Assembly: GCA_001664505.1 (NCBI GenBank)
Contig: CP011806.1
Coordinates: 5,082,830 to 5,146,829, forward strand
Length of the DNA: 64,000 nt
Source: Acidobacteria bacterium Mor1
Lineage (GTDB): Bacteria > Acidobacteriota > Polarisedimenticolia > Polarisedimenticolales > Polarisedimenticolaceae
Direction of reading: 5' to 3'
Shown here: positions 1 through 9,524 of the stretch, piece after piece
Position numbering within the stretch: position 1 is the first letter of the stretch
Layout: each line of letters opens with the position of its first letter
The notes under the pieces: model-generated
What the model saw: the letters and a program-made list of their open reading frames with translations, nothing else
What the model was told of the DNA's origin: nothing
Database searches by the model: none
Position numbers and translations under genes: made by a program

Positions 1-292
1 CCAGCCGGCGCAACGGCTGGCGCACGCCGAGGCTCGCCTGCAGGTTGTCGTAGAACCCGCTGCGGTCCTCGTAGCCGGCGCGCAGTTCGGTGTCGAAACG
101 GCCGCGACCCGCCTGGAGCTTGCCGGCGGCGATCTCCCGCAGCTCCTCGGCGGCGAGCAGGCCGGGGTAGTGCCGCTCCACCGAACCCAGCACCTCGCCG
201 AGTCCGAGGGGATTCGCGCCGGGTCGGGTCGCGCCCGTAGCCGTCGGCTCGGCCAGCAGCATCCCGGAGGAGAGGAGGAGTTCGAGAATCAC
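1..292 (-). CDS. TolC-family outer membrane efflux protein, N-terminal part
   Basis: This is the 5' end of a gene that runs off the left edge; about 97 codons are visible. The GTG start lies in a GTGA overlap with the stop of the HlyD-type gene, so the two are translationally coupled. After a short hydrophobic stretch containing GMLLAEP, the protein reads LGEVLGSVERHYPGLLAAEE and then RFDTELRAGYEDRSGFYDN. That is the usual start of TolC-type proteins: a first helix with a conserved Pro, then a barrel strand. The gene follows an ABC exporter and a membrane-fusion protein, so it probably encodes the outer-membrane channel of that tripartite system. Most of the protein is outside the window. Confidence 0.75.
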   Translation of the reverse strand, partial: MILELLLSSGMLLAEPTATGATRPGANPLGLGEVLGSVERHYPGLLAAEELREIAAGKLQAGRGRFDTELRAGYEDRSGFYDNLQASLGVRQPLRRL

Positions 293-1596
293 GCTTTGCC
301 TTTCGCAGCCGGCGCGGTTTCCACGCTCGGCGGGAAGCCGTTGAGCTGGCGCCACAGTTCGTATCCGAGCCGCACCTCGTCGAGCAGCACCCAGCCGTTG
401 GCCCGGGCGCCCTGTCTCAGGTAGCGGGACTCCGGCCACGGCTCCGAGTCCGGGTCCGGGCCGACCAGGATGCGGAATCGTCCGGTACCGTCATCCTGGG
501 CGTCGACGATCAATACCTCGCCGCCGAAGGTGCCCACGGCGACCGATGGCCAGCCGCTGAACTGCACGGCGGGCCAACCCTCGAACTGGATGCGAACCTT
601 GCGTCCGGGATCGATCAGCGGCGCGTCATTACCCCGAACCCAGAGCTCCACGGCGAGCTGCTCGGTGTCCGGCACGAAGTCGATCAGCGGATCGCCCTGC
701 TTCAGCAGGTCCGCCCGGGCGGCCGCGCGGACACGGAACACCCGGCCGTCCCGGGGAGCGACCACGATCTGGGTCTTCTGGCGTTCGGCGGCGATCACCG
801 CCTCGTTGCGGCCCTTCTCGGCGAGTGCCGACTTGCTCCGCGCCTCTTCGCGCAGGGTGCGGGTGCTCTCGATCTTGACCCGCAGATCCCGGTCGACCTG
901 GCCGACCCTGGCGCGCTTCGAGGTCTCCTCGTTGAGCGCCTGCTCCACGGCGGCCCGGGCGGCCTCGACGCTGGCGGCGGCGCTGGCGTGGGCCGCCTCG
1001 GCGGTCTGGAAGTCGAGCTCCGAAACCAATCGCCGGGAGAACAGCCGCCGGCGCCGCTCCAGGTCCGCTTTCTTCTGCACCAGTTCCGCCTCCTTGGCCT
1101 GGAGGTGCTGGCGCTTCTCGCGGACCTTCTCGATGGCGACCCGCAGGTCCGCCTCGGCGGCGGCTACGGCGAGTGCCCGGGCCTCCTCGAGGTTGATCAA
1201 CTGCTGCTCGTAGGCAGCGATCTGTTGTTCGGCGGCTTCGACCTTGGCGGCCGAGAGATCGATCTGCTGCTGAAGCCGCGACGCGTACTGGGGGTCCTGG
1301 TCGGCCATCTCGACGAGCAGGTCGCCCTTTTTCACCTCTGCCCCTTCCAGGGCGAAGATCTCGACCACGCGGCCGGTCACCGGAGCCGGGAGCGTCTGGA
1401 TCCGGTCCAGCGGATCGACCGCGGCGACCCGTCCGCCGGCGGGGATGTTCTGACGCCAGGGCGTCACGATCAGCAGAATCGGCAGCACGATCAGGAGCGC
1501 CGTCAGCGAGTAGGTCACCATCCGCATTGCCCGGGGCGGAGCCACCAGGCCGAGGGCGGGGAGGGGAGCCGTGTTCACGAGGGTTTCGGTCTTCAT
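289..1596 (-). CDS. HlyD-family membrane fusion (periplasmic adaptor) protein
   Basis: The protein has 435 residues. The ATG at 1596 sits in an ATGA overlap with the upstream ABC gene. One N-terminal transmembrane segment (about residues 25-45) is followed by a lipoyl-like half (PVTGRVVEIFALEGAEVKKG). A long alanine- and glutamate-rich coiled coil of nearly 200 residues comes next, then the second lipoyl half (VVAPRDGRVFRVRAA) and a beta-barrel domain. This is the standard architecture of type I secretion adaptors. It should link the inner-membrane ABC protein to the TolC-type channel encoded next. An in-frame extension of 40 codons upstream of this ATG overlaps the ABC gene and was not used. 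The substrate is unknown. Confidence 0.9.
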   Translation of the reverse strand: MKTETLVNTAPLPALGLVAPPRAMRMVTYSLTALLIVLPILLIVTPWRQNIPAGGRVAAVDPLDRIQTLPAPVTGRVVEIFALEGAEVKKGDLLVEMADQDPQYASRLQQQIDLSAAKVEAAEQQIAAYEQQLINLEEARALAVAAAEADLRVAIEKVREKRQHLQAKEAELVQKKADLERRRRLFSRRLVSELDFQTAEAAHASAAASVEAARAAVEQALNEETSKRARVGQVDRDLRVKIESTRTLREEARSKSALAEKGRNEAVIAAERQKTQIVVAPRDGRVFRVRAAARADLLKQGDPLIDFVPDTEQLAVELWVRGNDAPLIDPGRKVRIQFEGWPAVQFSGWPSVAVGTFGGEVLIVDAQDDGTGRFRILVGPDPDSEPWPESRYLRQGARANGWVLLDEVRLGYELWRQLNGFPPSVETAPAAKGKA

Positions 1597-3725
1597 GATG
1601 CGTAGGCCTCTTCGGTGGTCATCGCACCGTTCAGGTCGATGACCCGGTCGCAGCGCTCGAGCACTTCGGGACGGTTGGAGACGATCACCAGGGTCCAGGG
1701 GCAAGGCGTATCGCAAAGCGCGTTCAACGCCCGCTCGACTCCCTTGGGAGACATCCCCTCGAGGGTTCCGTCGATCAGCAGCAGCCGGGGCTGCTGGGAA
1801 ATCGCTCGGGACAGCATCAGCCGCAGGATCTGCCCCTGGGACAGCGGCCGGCCCTTGGAGGTCAGCCGGGTGTCGAGCCCGTCGGGCAGGGTGGTGAAGG
1901 TGCGCAGCAAGCCGGTGCGGCGCAGCGCATCGTGGAGATCCTCGGCGGCAAGCGCCCGGCCGAGCAGCACGTTCTCACGAATCGTTCCCTCGAAGACCTC
2001 CGGTTCGGAAACCATCGCCACCTGCGTGCGCAGGGTTTCCAGCCGGAAGCCGCGGAGGTCGATCCCGTCGATCTCCACGCTGCCCTTCTCCGGGATCACG
2101 GCGCCGAAGAGCATCTCGATCAAACGGCTCTTGCCGGAACCGCTCGGTCCCTTGATCCCGATGCGCTGCCCCGGCTCGATGTCCAGGGAGAGGTCCTCGA
2201 TCAAGGTCCGCCGGTTGTTTCCGTGGAGAGCCACGTCGCGAATGCGAATCTCGGCGCCCCGCTGGTCCAGGCTCTCGGGGCGGGACCAGGAGTCGCCGCT
2301 GGTGCGCTCCAACCGCAGGTCGAGCAGGTTGCCGAGCTTGTCCACGGCGGCCATCAGGTCGTAGAACGACTCGAAGTGTTTGCCCATCTTGGCGATGGAG
2401 CCGACCACGTAGGTCACGATCAGCTCCGCGGCGACCAGCTGGCCCAGGGTCAGTTCGCCGCGAATCACGAGGGCGCCGCCGATACCGAGCAGTGCGACGC
2501 TGGCGAGTACCTGCAGGCCCAGCATCGCGACGATCTGGCGAAAGAGCACCCGGTAGTGATCCCGCCGCGCCCGGACGTAGCTGCGGGCCAGTTCATCGGA
2601 GCGTTGCAGCACGTACTCCCGGGCCGCCGGGTTCTTGAAGGTGATCGGGCTGCGGGCGACATCCTCCAGCCAGCTCGCCATGGCGTATTTGGTCTTGCTC
2701 TCACCGATGGCGCTCTTGATCCCGGAACGTCCCATGAAAAACACGATGAAGAACATGATGCCGATCAGGATCAGGTCGAACAGCAGCAGCAGCGGGTGGT
2801 AGAAGGCCAGCACCAGGAGGCCGATCAGGACTCCCAGGACCACGCCGATGCCGTCGAGGAGCAGCAGCGAGCTCATCTTCTGCACGGTGATCACGTCGAA
2901 GAAGCGGTTGACCAGTTCGGGTCCGTAGGCGCGGTCGTAGGTGCTGCGGTGCACCCGGGGCAGCCGGTGGGACAGGTCGGTGACCATCCTCACGAAGATC
3001 CGGCGCTGCAGCAGCTCCACGGCGAAGGCCTGGAGGGCGCCGAGGGTCGCGGCGAAGCCGAGACCGACCGCCAGCAGCGCTGCAAGCACGAGCACCGGGG
3101 CCATCGCGCCGCCGAAGGCGACGAAGTTGACCAGGGCCTGCACGGCGATCGGCGTCGCCAGCAACATGGCACCGATGAACGCCGAAAAGATCACCACGGC
3201 CCACAGGTCCTGCCGGTCGGGCCGCACGATCGCCAGGAGCCGGGAGAGCGGTGAGGGTGCCGGCTCGGTCTCGGTCGCCGCGGCCGGTGCGCAGGGGGCT
3301 GCCGGGTGGAGGCTCAGGCCGACGACCTCGGATCCGGATCCCGGGACCATCGGGGCCAGCTCGTCGAAGGCGATGACGCGGGGCTCCTCATCGGGGGCCT
3401 CGATGATTTCCAGTTGGGCGCCGCGCAGGTCGGTCAGGAGCGCGTACCCGCCGTCGGCCAGCGCGAGCAGGACCGGGGTGTCCCGGCTGACCGGGGTGGA
3501 GTCGAGCAGGCGCTCGGCGGTGACCGGGACGCTGCGCAGGCCCGACCGCCGGGCGGCCAGCGCCAGCACGTCCAGGTCCCGGCCGGCCTCCGTGGCGGTT
3601 TCCAGCCGGGCGGCCTCGACGCGGCGTGCGACGGTGGCAGGGTCGCAGGGGAGCCCCAGTCTTTCGGTCAGCAGGGTGAGCCAGCGCTGCTCGTAGTTCG
3701 AGGGCTGACGGATTGTTCGGTCCAT
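1593..3725 (-). CDS. Type I secretion-like ABC exporter with C39-like domain and degenerate nucleotide-binding domain
   Basis: The 710-residue protein is first in an exporter operon. Residues 10-125 resemble the catalytically dead C39-like domain of HlyB-type exporters; I see no peptidase Cys motif. Residues 160-450 form the six-helix membrane domain and residues 485-705 the ATPase domain. Walker A is intact (GPSGSGKS, 526-533). Other catalytic motifs are not: the Q-loop Gln is Glu574, the signature is LSQGQ (628-632), the residue after the Walker B Asp (LLLID, 648-652) is Gly653 instead of Glu, and the switch His is Asn684. Such a domain may bind ATP but is expected to hydrolyse it poorly. 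The reading frame is intact, so this looks like a diverged family and not a decayed gene. Confidence 0.88.
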   Translation of the reverse strand: MDRTIRQPSNYEQRWLTLLTERLGLPCDPATVARRVEAARLETATEAGRDLDVLALAARRSGLRSVPVTAERLLDSTPVSRDTPVLLALADGGYALLTDLRGAQLEIIEAPDEEPRVIAFDELAPMVPGSGSEVVGLSLHPAAPCAPAAATETEPAPSPLSRLLAIVRPDRQDLWAVVIFSAFIGAMLLATPIAVQALVNFVAFGGAMAPVLVLAALLAVGLGFAATLGALQAFAVELLQRRIFVRMVTDLSHRLPRVHRSTYDRAYGPELVNRFFDVITVQKMSSLLLLDGIGVVLGVLIGLLVLAFYHPLLLLFDLILIGIMFFIVFFMGRSGIKSAIGESKTKYAMASWLEDVARSPITFKNPAAREYVLQRSDELARSYVRARRDHYRVLFRQIVAMLGLQVLASVALLGIGGALVIRGELTLGQLVAAELIVTYVVGSIAKMGKHFESFYDLMAAVDKLGNLLDLRLERTSGDSWSRPESLDQRGAEIRIRDVALHGNNRRTLIEDLSLDIEPGQRIGIKGPSGSGKSRLIEMLFGAVIPEKGSVEIDGIDLRGFRLETLRTQVAMVSEPEVFEGTIRENVLLGRALAAEDLHDALRRTGLLRTFTTLPDGLDTRLTSKGRPLSQGQILRLMLSRAISQQPRLLLIDGTLEGMSPKGVERALNALCDTPCPWTLVIVSNRPEVLERCDRVIDLNGAMTTEEAYAS

Positions 3726-3771
3726 CGGGATCGGTCTCCGGTGTCATGGGGTTTCGAGCGAAGGCAGTGCC

Positions 3772-3800
3772 AATCTACCGATCGGCTGAATGTTCTTCAA
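3772..3800 (-). promoter_or_regulatory. Candidate promoter of the exporter operon
   Basis: On the minus strand, TTGAAG (3800-3795) is followed after 17 bases by TAGATT (3777-3772). Each matches sigma70 consensus at four of six positions. It lies 47 bases upstream of the ABC start codon and is back-to-back with the nhaR promoter. Confidence 0.45.
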
Positions 3801-3808
3801 ATAGGAAG
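3795..3808. promoter_or_regulatory. Inverted repeat between divergent promoters, candidate operator
   Basis: CTTC-AAATAG-GAAG forms a small dyad that overlaps the -35 box of the exporter promoter and ends just before that of nhaR. LysR-type regulators often bind between divergent genes. The arms are only four bases long, so chance is a real alternative. Confidence 0.25.
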
Positions 3809-3809
3809 T

Positions 3810-3838
3810 TTGGAGCCAATTGTTAGGTCTGATAGAAT
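3810..3838 (+). promoter_or_regulatory. Candidate promoter of the NhaR-like regulator
   Basis: TTGGAG (3810-3815), a 17-base spacer and TAGAAT (3833-3838, one mismatch to TATAAT). The expected start near 3845 gives a leader of about 20 bases containing the GGAG Shine-Dalgarno sequence at 3852-3855. Confidence 0.5.
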
Positions 3839-3863
3839 GAAGCTCCTACACGGAGAACTGATG

Positions 3864-4772
3864 ATGGAATGGCTTAACTATCACCATTTGCTGTATTTCT
3901 GGACCGTGGCCCGGGAGGGGAGTATCGCCAAGGCCTCGAAGAAGCTTTCGCTGGCCCCTCCGACGATTTCAACCCAGATCCGGGCTCTAGAGGACAGTCT
4001 CGGCCACGACCTGTTCGCCCGGAAGGGCCGGGGGCTGGTGCTCACCGATACCGGGCGTCTGGTGCTGCACTACGCCGACGACATCTTCGGCCTCGGGCGA
4101 GAGTTGCTGACGGCGGTCAAGCAGGGGCCCAGCGAGCGCTCGCTGAAGCTGAGCGTCGGCGTGACCGATGCGGTGCCCAAGCTGGCCGCCCGGGAGCTGC
4201 TCAAACCGGCGATGGGGGGCGAGCACCCGGCCCAGGTCACCATCCGTGAGGGCAAGCTCGACGCGCTGGTGGCGGAGCTGGCGACCCATCGGTTCGACCT
4301 GGTGCTCTCCGACTACCGCTACAGTTCGGCCTCCAGCATCCGCATCTATCATCACCGTCTCGGCGAGTGCGGCGTGACCTTCTACGCCGCCCCGCGGCTC
4401 GCCGAAAAGTTGGCTCCCGGCTTTCCCGAGTCCCTCGATGGTGCGCCGGCCTTACTCCAGACCGACAACACCGCACTCCGTGGTTCCCTGGAGGCCTGGT
4501 TCTCGGGCAAGGGCATCCGGCCGGTTCCGGTTGCCGAATTCGAGGACACGGCGCTACTCAAGGTGTTCGGAAGCGACGGCAGCGGTTTCTTCGCCCTGCC
4601 GAGCATCGCCGTGGACGAGGTCAAGCGCAGCCACGGAGTCGAGGTCATCGGAGAGGCGGAAGATTGCCGCGAGACTTTCTTCGCGCTGACGGCCGAGCGG
4701 CGGCTGAAACATCCGGCGGTGCTGCGGATGACACGGGTGGCCCGGCGGGATCTGTTCGGGGAGAAGGGGTAG
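3864..4772 (+). CDS. nhaR: LysR-family transcriptional regulator, NhaR-like
   Basis: The protein has 302 residues. The opening MEWLNYHHLLYFWTVAREGS and the following helix-turn-helix (KLSLAPPTISTQIRALEDSL) closely follow NhaR, which activates the Na+/H+ antiporter gene nhaA in enterobacteria. Further NhaR-like stretches are LFARKGRGL, RLGECGVTFY and the C-terminal LKHPAVLRMTRVARRDLF. I chose the second of two adjacent ATGs (3861, 3864) because GGAG is eight bases upstream and the family starts there. No antiporter gene is nearby. The gene is divergent from the exporter operon, which is its likeliest local target. The NhaR assignment is firm; the regulon and inducer are inference. Confidence 0.85.
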   Translation: MEWLNYHHLLYFWTVAREGSIAKASKKLSLAPPTISTQIRALEDSLGHDLFARKGRGLVLTDTGRLVLHYADDIFGLGRELLTAVKQGPSERSLKLSVGVTDAVPKLAARELLKPAMGGEHPAQVTIREGKLDALVAELATHRFDLVLSDYRYSSASSIRIYHHRLGECGVTFYAAPRLAEKLAPGFPESLDGAPALLQTDNTALRGSLEAWFSGKGIRPVPVAEFEDTALLKVFGSDGSGFFALPSIAVDEVKRSHGVEVIGEAEDCRETFFALTAERRLKHPAVLRMTRVARRDLFGEKG

Positions 4773-4793
4773 CGCCCGCTGCGGCAGCCGGTT

Positions 4794-6071
4794 CTATCGG
4801 CGTCCGGTGCAGCTGGCGTAGTAGGTCACGGTGGCCGGCCAGTCACTGAAGATGCCGCTGACCTCGACCTCCCGGGCCAGCACGTCCATCAGTTCCATGG
4901 TGTCTCCGCTGCGATCGATCGCGTCGGCAATCGACTGGTAGTACCAACCTCCGGCATTCCCTTCGAGGGCTCCGGAGCGCTCCAGGGTCCAGGTCACGAT
5001 CTCCAGTCCCGCCTCCCGGGCGGCACGGGCGTAGGCCGACGGCACGATCCGCTGCCTGTCGTCGAGGGTCACCAGTACCCAGGTCGGCGGGGCGATGATT
5101 CGGACGCCGTCGCCGGCGATCGCCTCGAAGGTCGGAGTCCAGGTCGCGGGGTCGGAAGGATCGAGCCCGTCGGCGTAGCGACCGTCCAGGTAGATGACCT
5201 GCCCCCCGTATTCCGCCGCATGCTCCAGCCAGAACAGCACATCGTCGTAGTCGAACGACTGTAGCCAGACCCGTTCCGGTGGAATACCGGCATTCCGGTA
5301 GTCCGCGACCAGCTGCCGGGCGTAGTCGTGCCGGCCGTAGTCCCCCTCGAAGGGCATCTCCACCTCAGGCGCCTTCAGTTCCGGGATGAAGCCGGCTCCG
5401 AGTTCCTCGATCAGCTCAACGGACTCGGCATGGGTCAAGAGCGTGCCGCAGCCGGCGTAGAGCTCGGTGCGCCACGGCGGTGTGCCGCCCATGTAGGCCT
5501 CGACGGTGGTGGCCGTGGGGTCGAAGGCGTCCATCTTGCCGCAGAGCCGTTTGAACTCGGCGGTCGTCAGATCGCTCGCGCAGCAGCGAGCCGCAGCCGG
5601 CGTGCCGTCCGCGGGGTCGGCCGGGCGGAACGGCTCCCGGCACTTCGCGGCGAGCTCGGGGATCGCAAGGATGTTCGTCGTCGTATGCAGGTCGCACTGG
5701 GCGTGACGACAAACCAATTCCCGGTCCCGGGTGAAGGTCACGTCGCATTCGATCCGGCCTGCTCCCTGCCGCGCCGCGGCGATGTAGGACTCGCGGGTGT
5801 GTTCCGGAAACTGCAGCGGAGCTCCGCGGTGCCCGATGGAAAAGTCGGTGGGCGAGAAGGGGCCGCCGGCGCACGCGGCCAGCTCGTCCTTGAGTGGGCT
5901 CGGGGCCATATCGTCGATCAGGAAGTAGGGGCGTTCACCGACCTGGGTCAGGCGCTTCTCAGGTGCCGTCGCGTCCGGGTGATCGGCCGGTTCGCACCCG
6001 CACGAGATGAGGGCCCCCAGGAAGAGAGCACCGATTGCGAGCCGTCTTGGCGTGGTCCGTCTCACGTTCAT
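4794..6071 (-). CDS. Glycerophosphodiester phosphodiesterase family lipoprotein
   Basis: The predicted lipoprotein has 425 residues, with a lipobox (LISC) placing the lipidated Cys at 24. The catalytic signature of the GDPD TIM barrel is present: HRGAP near 81-85, PEHT near 89-92 and the metal ligands in ECDV (about 108-111). Such enzymes hydrolyse glycerophosphodiesters to an alcohol and glycerol 3-phosphate. The protein is longer than the usual GDPD of about 250 residues because of inserts rich in Cys (CCAS, CGKM, CGTL) that may form disulfides outside the cytoplasm. I start at ATG 6071; an in-frame TTG twelve bases upstream is possible. It is convergent with nhaR, with 21 bases between the two stops. 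Confidence 0.85.
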   Translation of the reverse strand: MNVRRTTPRRLAIGALFLGALISCGCEPADHPDATAPEKRLTQVGERPYFLIDDMAPSPLKDELAACAGGPFSPTDFSIGHRGAPLQFPEHTRESYIAAARQGAGRIECDVTFTRDRELVCRHAQCDLHTTTNILAIPELAAKCREPFRPADPADGTPAAARCCASDLTTAEFKRLCGKMDAFDPTATTVEAYMGGTPPWRTELYAGCGTLLTHAESVELIEELGAGFIPELKAPEVEMPFEGDYGRHDYARQLVADYRNAGIPPERVWLQSFDYDDVLFWLEHAAEYGGQVIYLDGRYADGLDPSDPATWTPTFEAIAGDGVRIIAPPTWVLVTLDDRQRIVPSAYARAAREAGLEIVTWTLERSGALEGNAGGWYYQSIADAIDRSGDTMELMDVLAREVEVSGIFSDWPATVTYYASCTGRR

Positions 6072-6125
6072 AGTTTGCCGCAAATGCCGCGTGAAAAGCC
6101 CGCTTTCGGGGGTCTCTACGCATAT

Positions 6126-6148
6126 CCGTCCGGCGAGGTGCCGGACGG
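6126..6148. promoter_or_regulatory. Hairpin in the divergent intergenic region
   Basis: CCGTCCGGC and GCCGGACGG form a perfect 9-bp stem with loop GAGGT. It lies 26 bases before the start of the FG-GAP gene and upstream of the divergent GDPD gene. It could be a 5' leader hairpin or an operator; the sequence does not decide. Confidence 0.4.
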
Positions 6149-6174
6149 CGGCTCTTTATTCGAGGAGACACCCG

Positions 6175-7755
6175 ATGAGGACCTTGCGGACCACCCTTTG
6201 CGGCACGCTGTGGCTGATCGCCTCCCTGGCGTCGGCGGAAACCGAGCAAACCAGCGTCTTCGGCTCGGATGGCGCCCAGTTCGACAACTTCGGCGATTGC
6301 GTCGATATCGACGGGGCGCTGATGGTGGTGGGGGCGCCCTTTCAGGACCCCGGCGGGGTTGACGCGCAGGGTGCCGTGTACGTGTTCGAATCCGATGGGA
6401 TAGGTGGTTGGAACGAGATCAAGAAGATCGTCGCCCCCGACGGCGTAGCCTTCGATCAGCTCGGCACCGACGTGGCGATCTCCGGGGACACGATCGCCGC
6501 CGGCGCGACCGGGGTCGATGGACCCTCGGGCTTCTCCGAGGGGGCGGCCTACATCTTTCGCCGGGACGAAGGGGGAGTGAACAACTGGGGCATGGTGCGC
6601 AAGGTGGTGGCGTCGACGGTGGTCGACGCCATCGCCGACTACGGAGCCGCCGTCGATCTCCAGGGGGACACCCTGGTGGTCGGCGCCCGCACCGCCTACA
6701 GCTCGGCCAACGGCGGCGCCTTCATCTACGGCAAGGATGTCGGAGGCACCGATAACTGGGGCATCGTGCAGGACCTGGTCGACGACGTCTTCGACAGCAA
6801 CGCCAGCTTCGGCGTCGACGTGGCCGTCGACGGCGACGTTCTGGTGGTCGGTGCCGAGAACCTCGACGAGGTCCAGGGGACCTTCAACAACGAGGGCGGG
6901 ATCTACATCTTCACCCGCAGCGGCGGGACCTGGACCCAGTCGGCGAAGCTGTTCGCCAGCGACTCGGAGGACAACGCCCGCTACGGCTCGGCGGTGGCGA
7001 TCTCCGGCGACGTGATCGTGGTGGGGGCGTCCGGCACCGATGGCCCGGGGTTCTCCGCGGGGACGGTCTATGTGATCGAGAAGACCGGCCCCGGCGACGG
7101 AGACTGGGCCGAGACCGAGGTCCTGTTTGCCGACGTGCGCAATTCGTCGGACAGCTTCGGCCGGCACGTCTCGGTGCTGGGAGACACCCTGGTGGTCGGC
7201 GCTTCAGGCGTGGACAACATGGGTAAGGGATTTCGCTTCGATCGCAGCGGCAACGACTGGTCGTTGACCACCACCTACACCGCCAGCGACGGGATCAGCG
7301 GCGACAACCTCGGGGTCGGCTCGGCGATGGCGCCCGGCGTGATCGCTCTCGGGGCGCCGCTCACCGACGAGGGTGGGGTTTATCTCTATCCGTTCGCAGC
7401 CGTGGGACCAACCGGGCCGGGGAGTATCCCGTCGGTGTCGTTGACGGTGGACAAGGCGGCGGTCGCAGGCAATCTGACCCTCAGCTGGGGCGCCAGCTGC
7501 GGCGCCGACGCCCGGGATTACGGCATCTATGAGGGGCAGCTCGGCAACTGGTACAGCCACCAGTCGATCACCTGCACCGACAGCGGCGCGGACCTGACCG
7601 AGGAGATCGTTCCGCTGATCGGAGACCGCTACTTCCTGGTGGTTCCTCTGGGAGATACCGACGAGGGGGGATACGGCACGGACAGCGGCGGGGCGGAGCG
7701 GCCGGTGGGAATGCCTGCTTGCGCGGTCAGCCGGCAGAGCGCGGTCTGCCCCTAG
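6175..7755 (+). CDS. Secreted FG-GAP beta-propeller protein with C-terminal module
   Basis: The protein has 526 residues with a Sec signal peptide ending in ASA. Seven repeats of the type FGxxVAISGDTLVVGAxxxD fit a seven-bladed integrin-like propeller. The blades carry loops such as NFGDCVDIDGALMVVGAP and SFGRHVSVLGDTLVVGAS. The last 110 residues form a separate beta-rich module (LTLSWGASCGADARDYGIYE, then RYFLVVPLG and GGYGTDSGGAERP) that ends in VCP. Related endings occur in three other secreted proteins of this window. GAGGAG precedes the ATG at good spacing. Ligand and location (cell surface or released) are unknown. Confidence 0.85.
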   Translation: MRTLRTTLCGTLWLIASLASAETEQTSVFGSDGAQFDNFGDCVDIDGALMVVGAPFQDPGGVDAQGAVYVFESDGIGGWNEIKKIVAPDGVAFDQLGTDVAISGDTIAAGATGVDGPSGFSEGAAYIFRRDEGGVNNWGMVRKVVASTVVDAIADYGAAVDLQGDTLVVGARTAYSSANGGAFIYGKDVGGTDNWGIVQDLVDDVFDSNASFGVDVAVDGDVLVVGAENLDEVQGTFNNEGGIYIFTRSGGTWTQSAKLFASDSEDNARYGSAVAISGDVIVVGASGTDGPGFSAGTVYVIEKTGPGDGDWAETEVLFADVRNSSDSFGRHVSVLGDTLVVGASGVDNMGKGFRFDRSGNDWSLTTTYTASDGISGDNLGVGSAMAPGVIALGAPLTDEGGVYLYPFAAVGPTGPGSIPSVSLTVDKAAVAGNLTLSWGASCGADARDYGIYEGQLGNWYSHQSITCTDSGADLTEEIVPLIGDRYFLVVPLGDTDEGGYGTDSGGAERPVGMPACAVSRQSAVCP

Positions 7756-7801
7756 GGCGCCTGCGGCAAAGCCCGGGATGAAGCTGCGTGTGAAGGAAGA
7801 G

Positions 7802-7837
7802 CTGCGCCGCCGGCGTTCGGTTTCGCCGGCGGCGCAG
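7802..7837. terminator. Bidirectional terminator between FG-GAP gene and abgT
   Basis: A perfect 14-bp stem (CTGCGCCGCCGGCG with CGCCGGCGGCGCAG) has an 8-base loop, TTCGGTTT. It stands between the convergent stops at 7755 and 7843. On the minus strand it is followed by CTCTTCCTTC, a weak pyrimidine tract. Confidence 0.75.
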
Positions 7838-7842
7838 TCGGA

Positions 7843-9387
<1,545 letters not shown>

Positions 9388-9423
9388 CCCACCCTCCTGG
9401 TCGTACGTCCCCTCAGGGCCCTC

Positions 9424-9449
9424 GTCGCCCTAGGCGACCCGCGATCCTA
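9424..9449 (-). promoter_or_regulatory. Candidate -10 box and leader dyad of abgT
   Basis: On the minus strand TAGGAT (9449-9444) is a possible -10 box. It is followed by GTCGCC-TAG-GGCGAC (9438-9424), a 6-bp dyad in the presumed leader. I see no convincing -35 box. Confidence 0.25.
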
Positions 9450-9464
9450 CCACAGGGCAACGGG

Positions 9465-9496
9465 CAAAAAATGAGGGGGGCTCGAAAGCCCCCCTC
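9465..9496 (-). terminator. Intrinsic terminator of the TSP3/transglutaminase operon
   Basis: A perfect 10-bp stem (GAGGGGGGCT with AGCCCCCCTC, tetraloop TTCG on the minus strand) is followed by ATTTTTTG. It lies 28 bases past the stop at 9525. This is a textbook rho-independent terminator. Confidence 0.9.
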
Positions 9497-9524
9497 GCCG
9501 TGAACCCGGTGATCCGCGCGGGGA

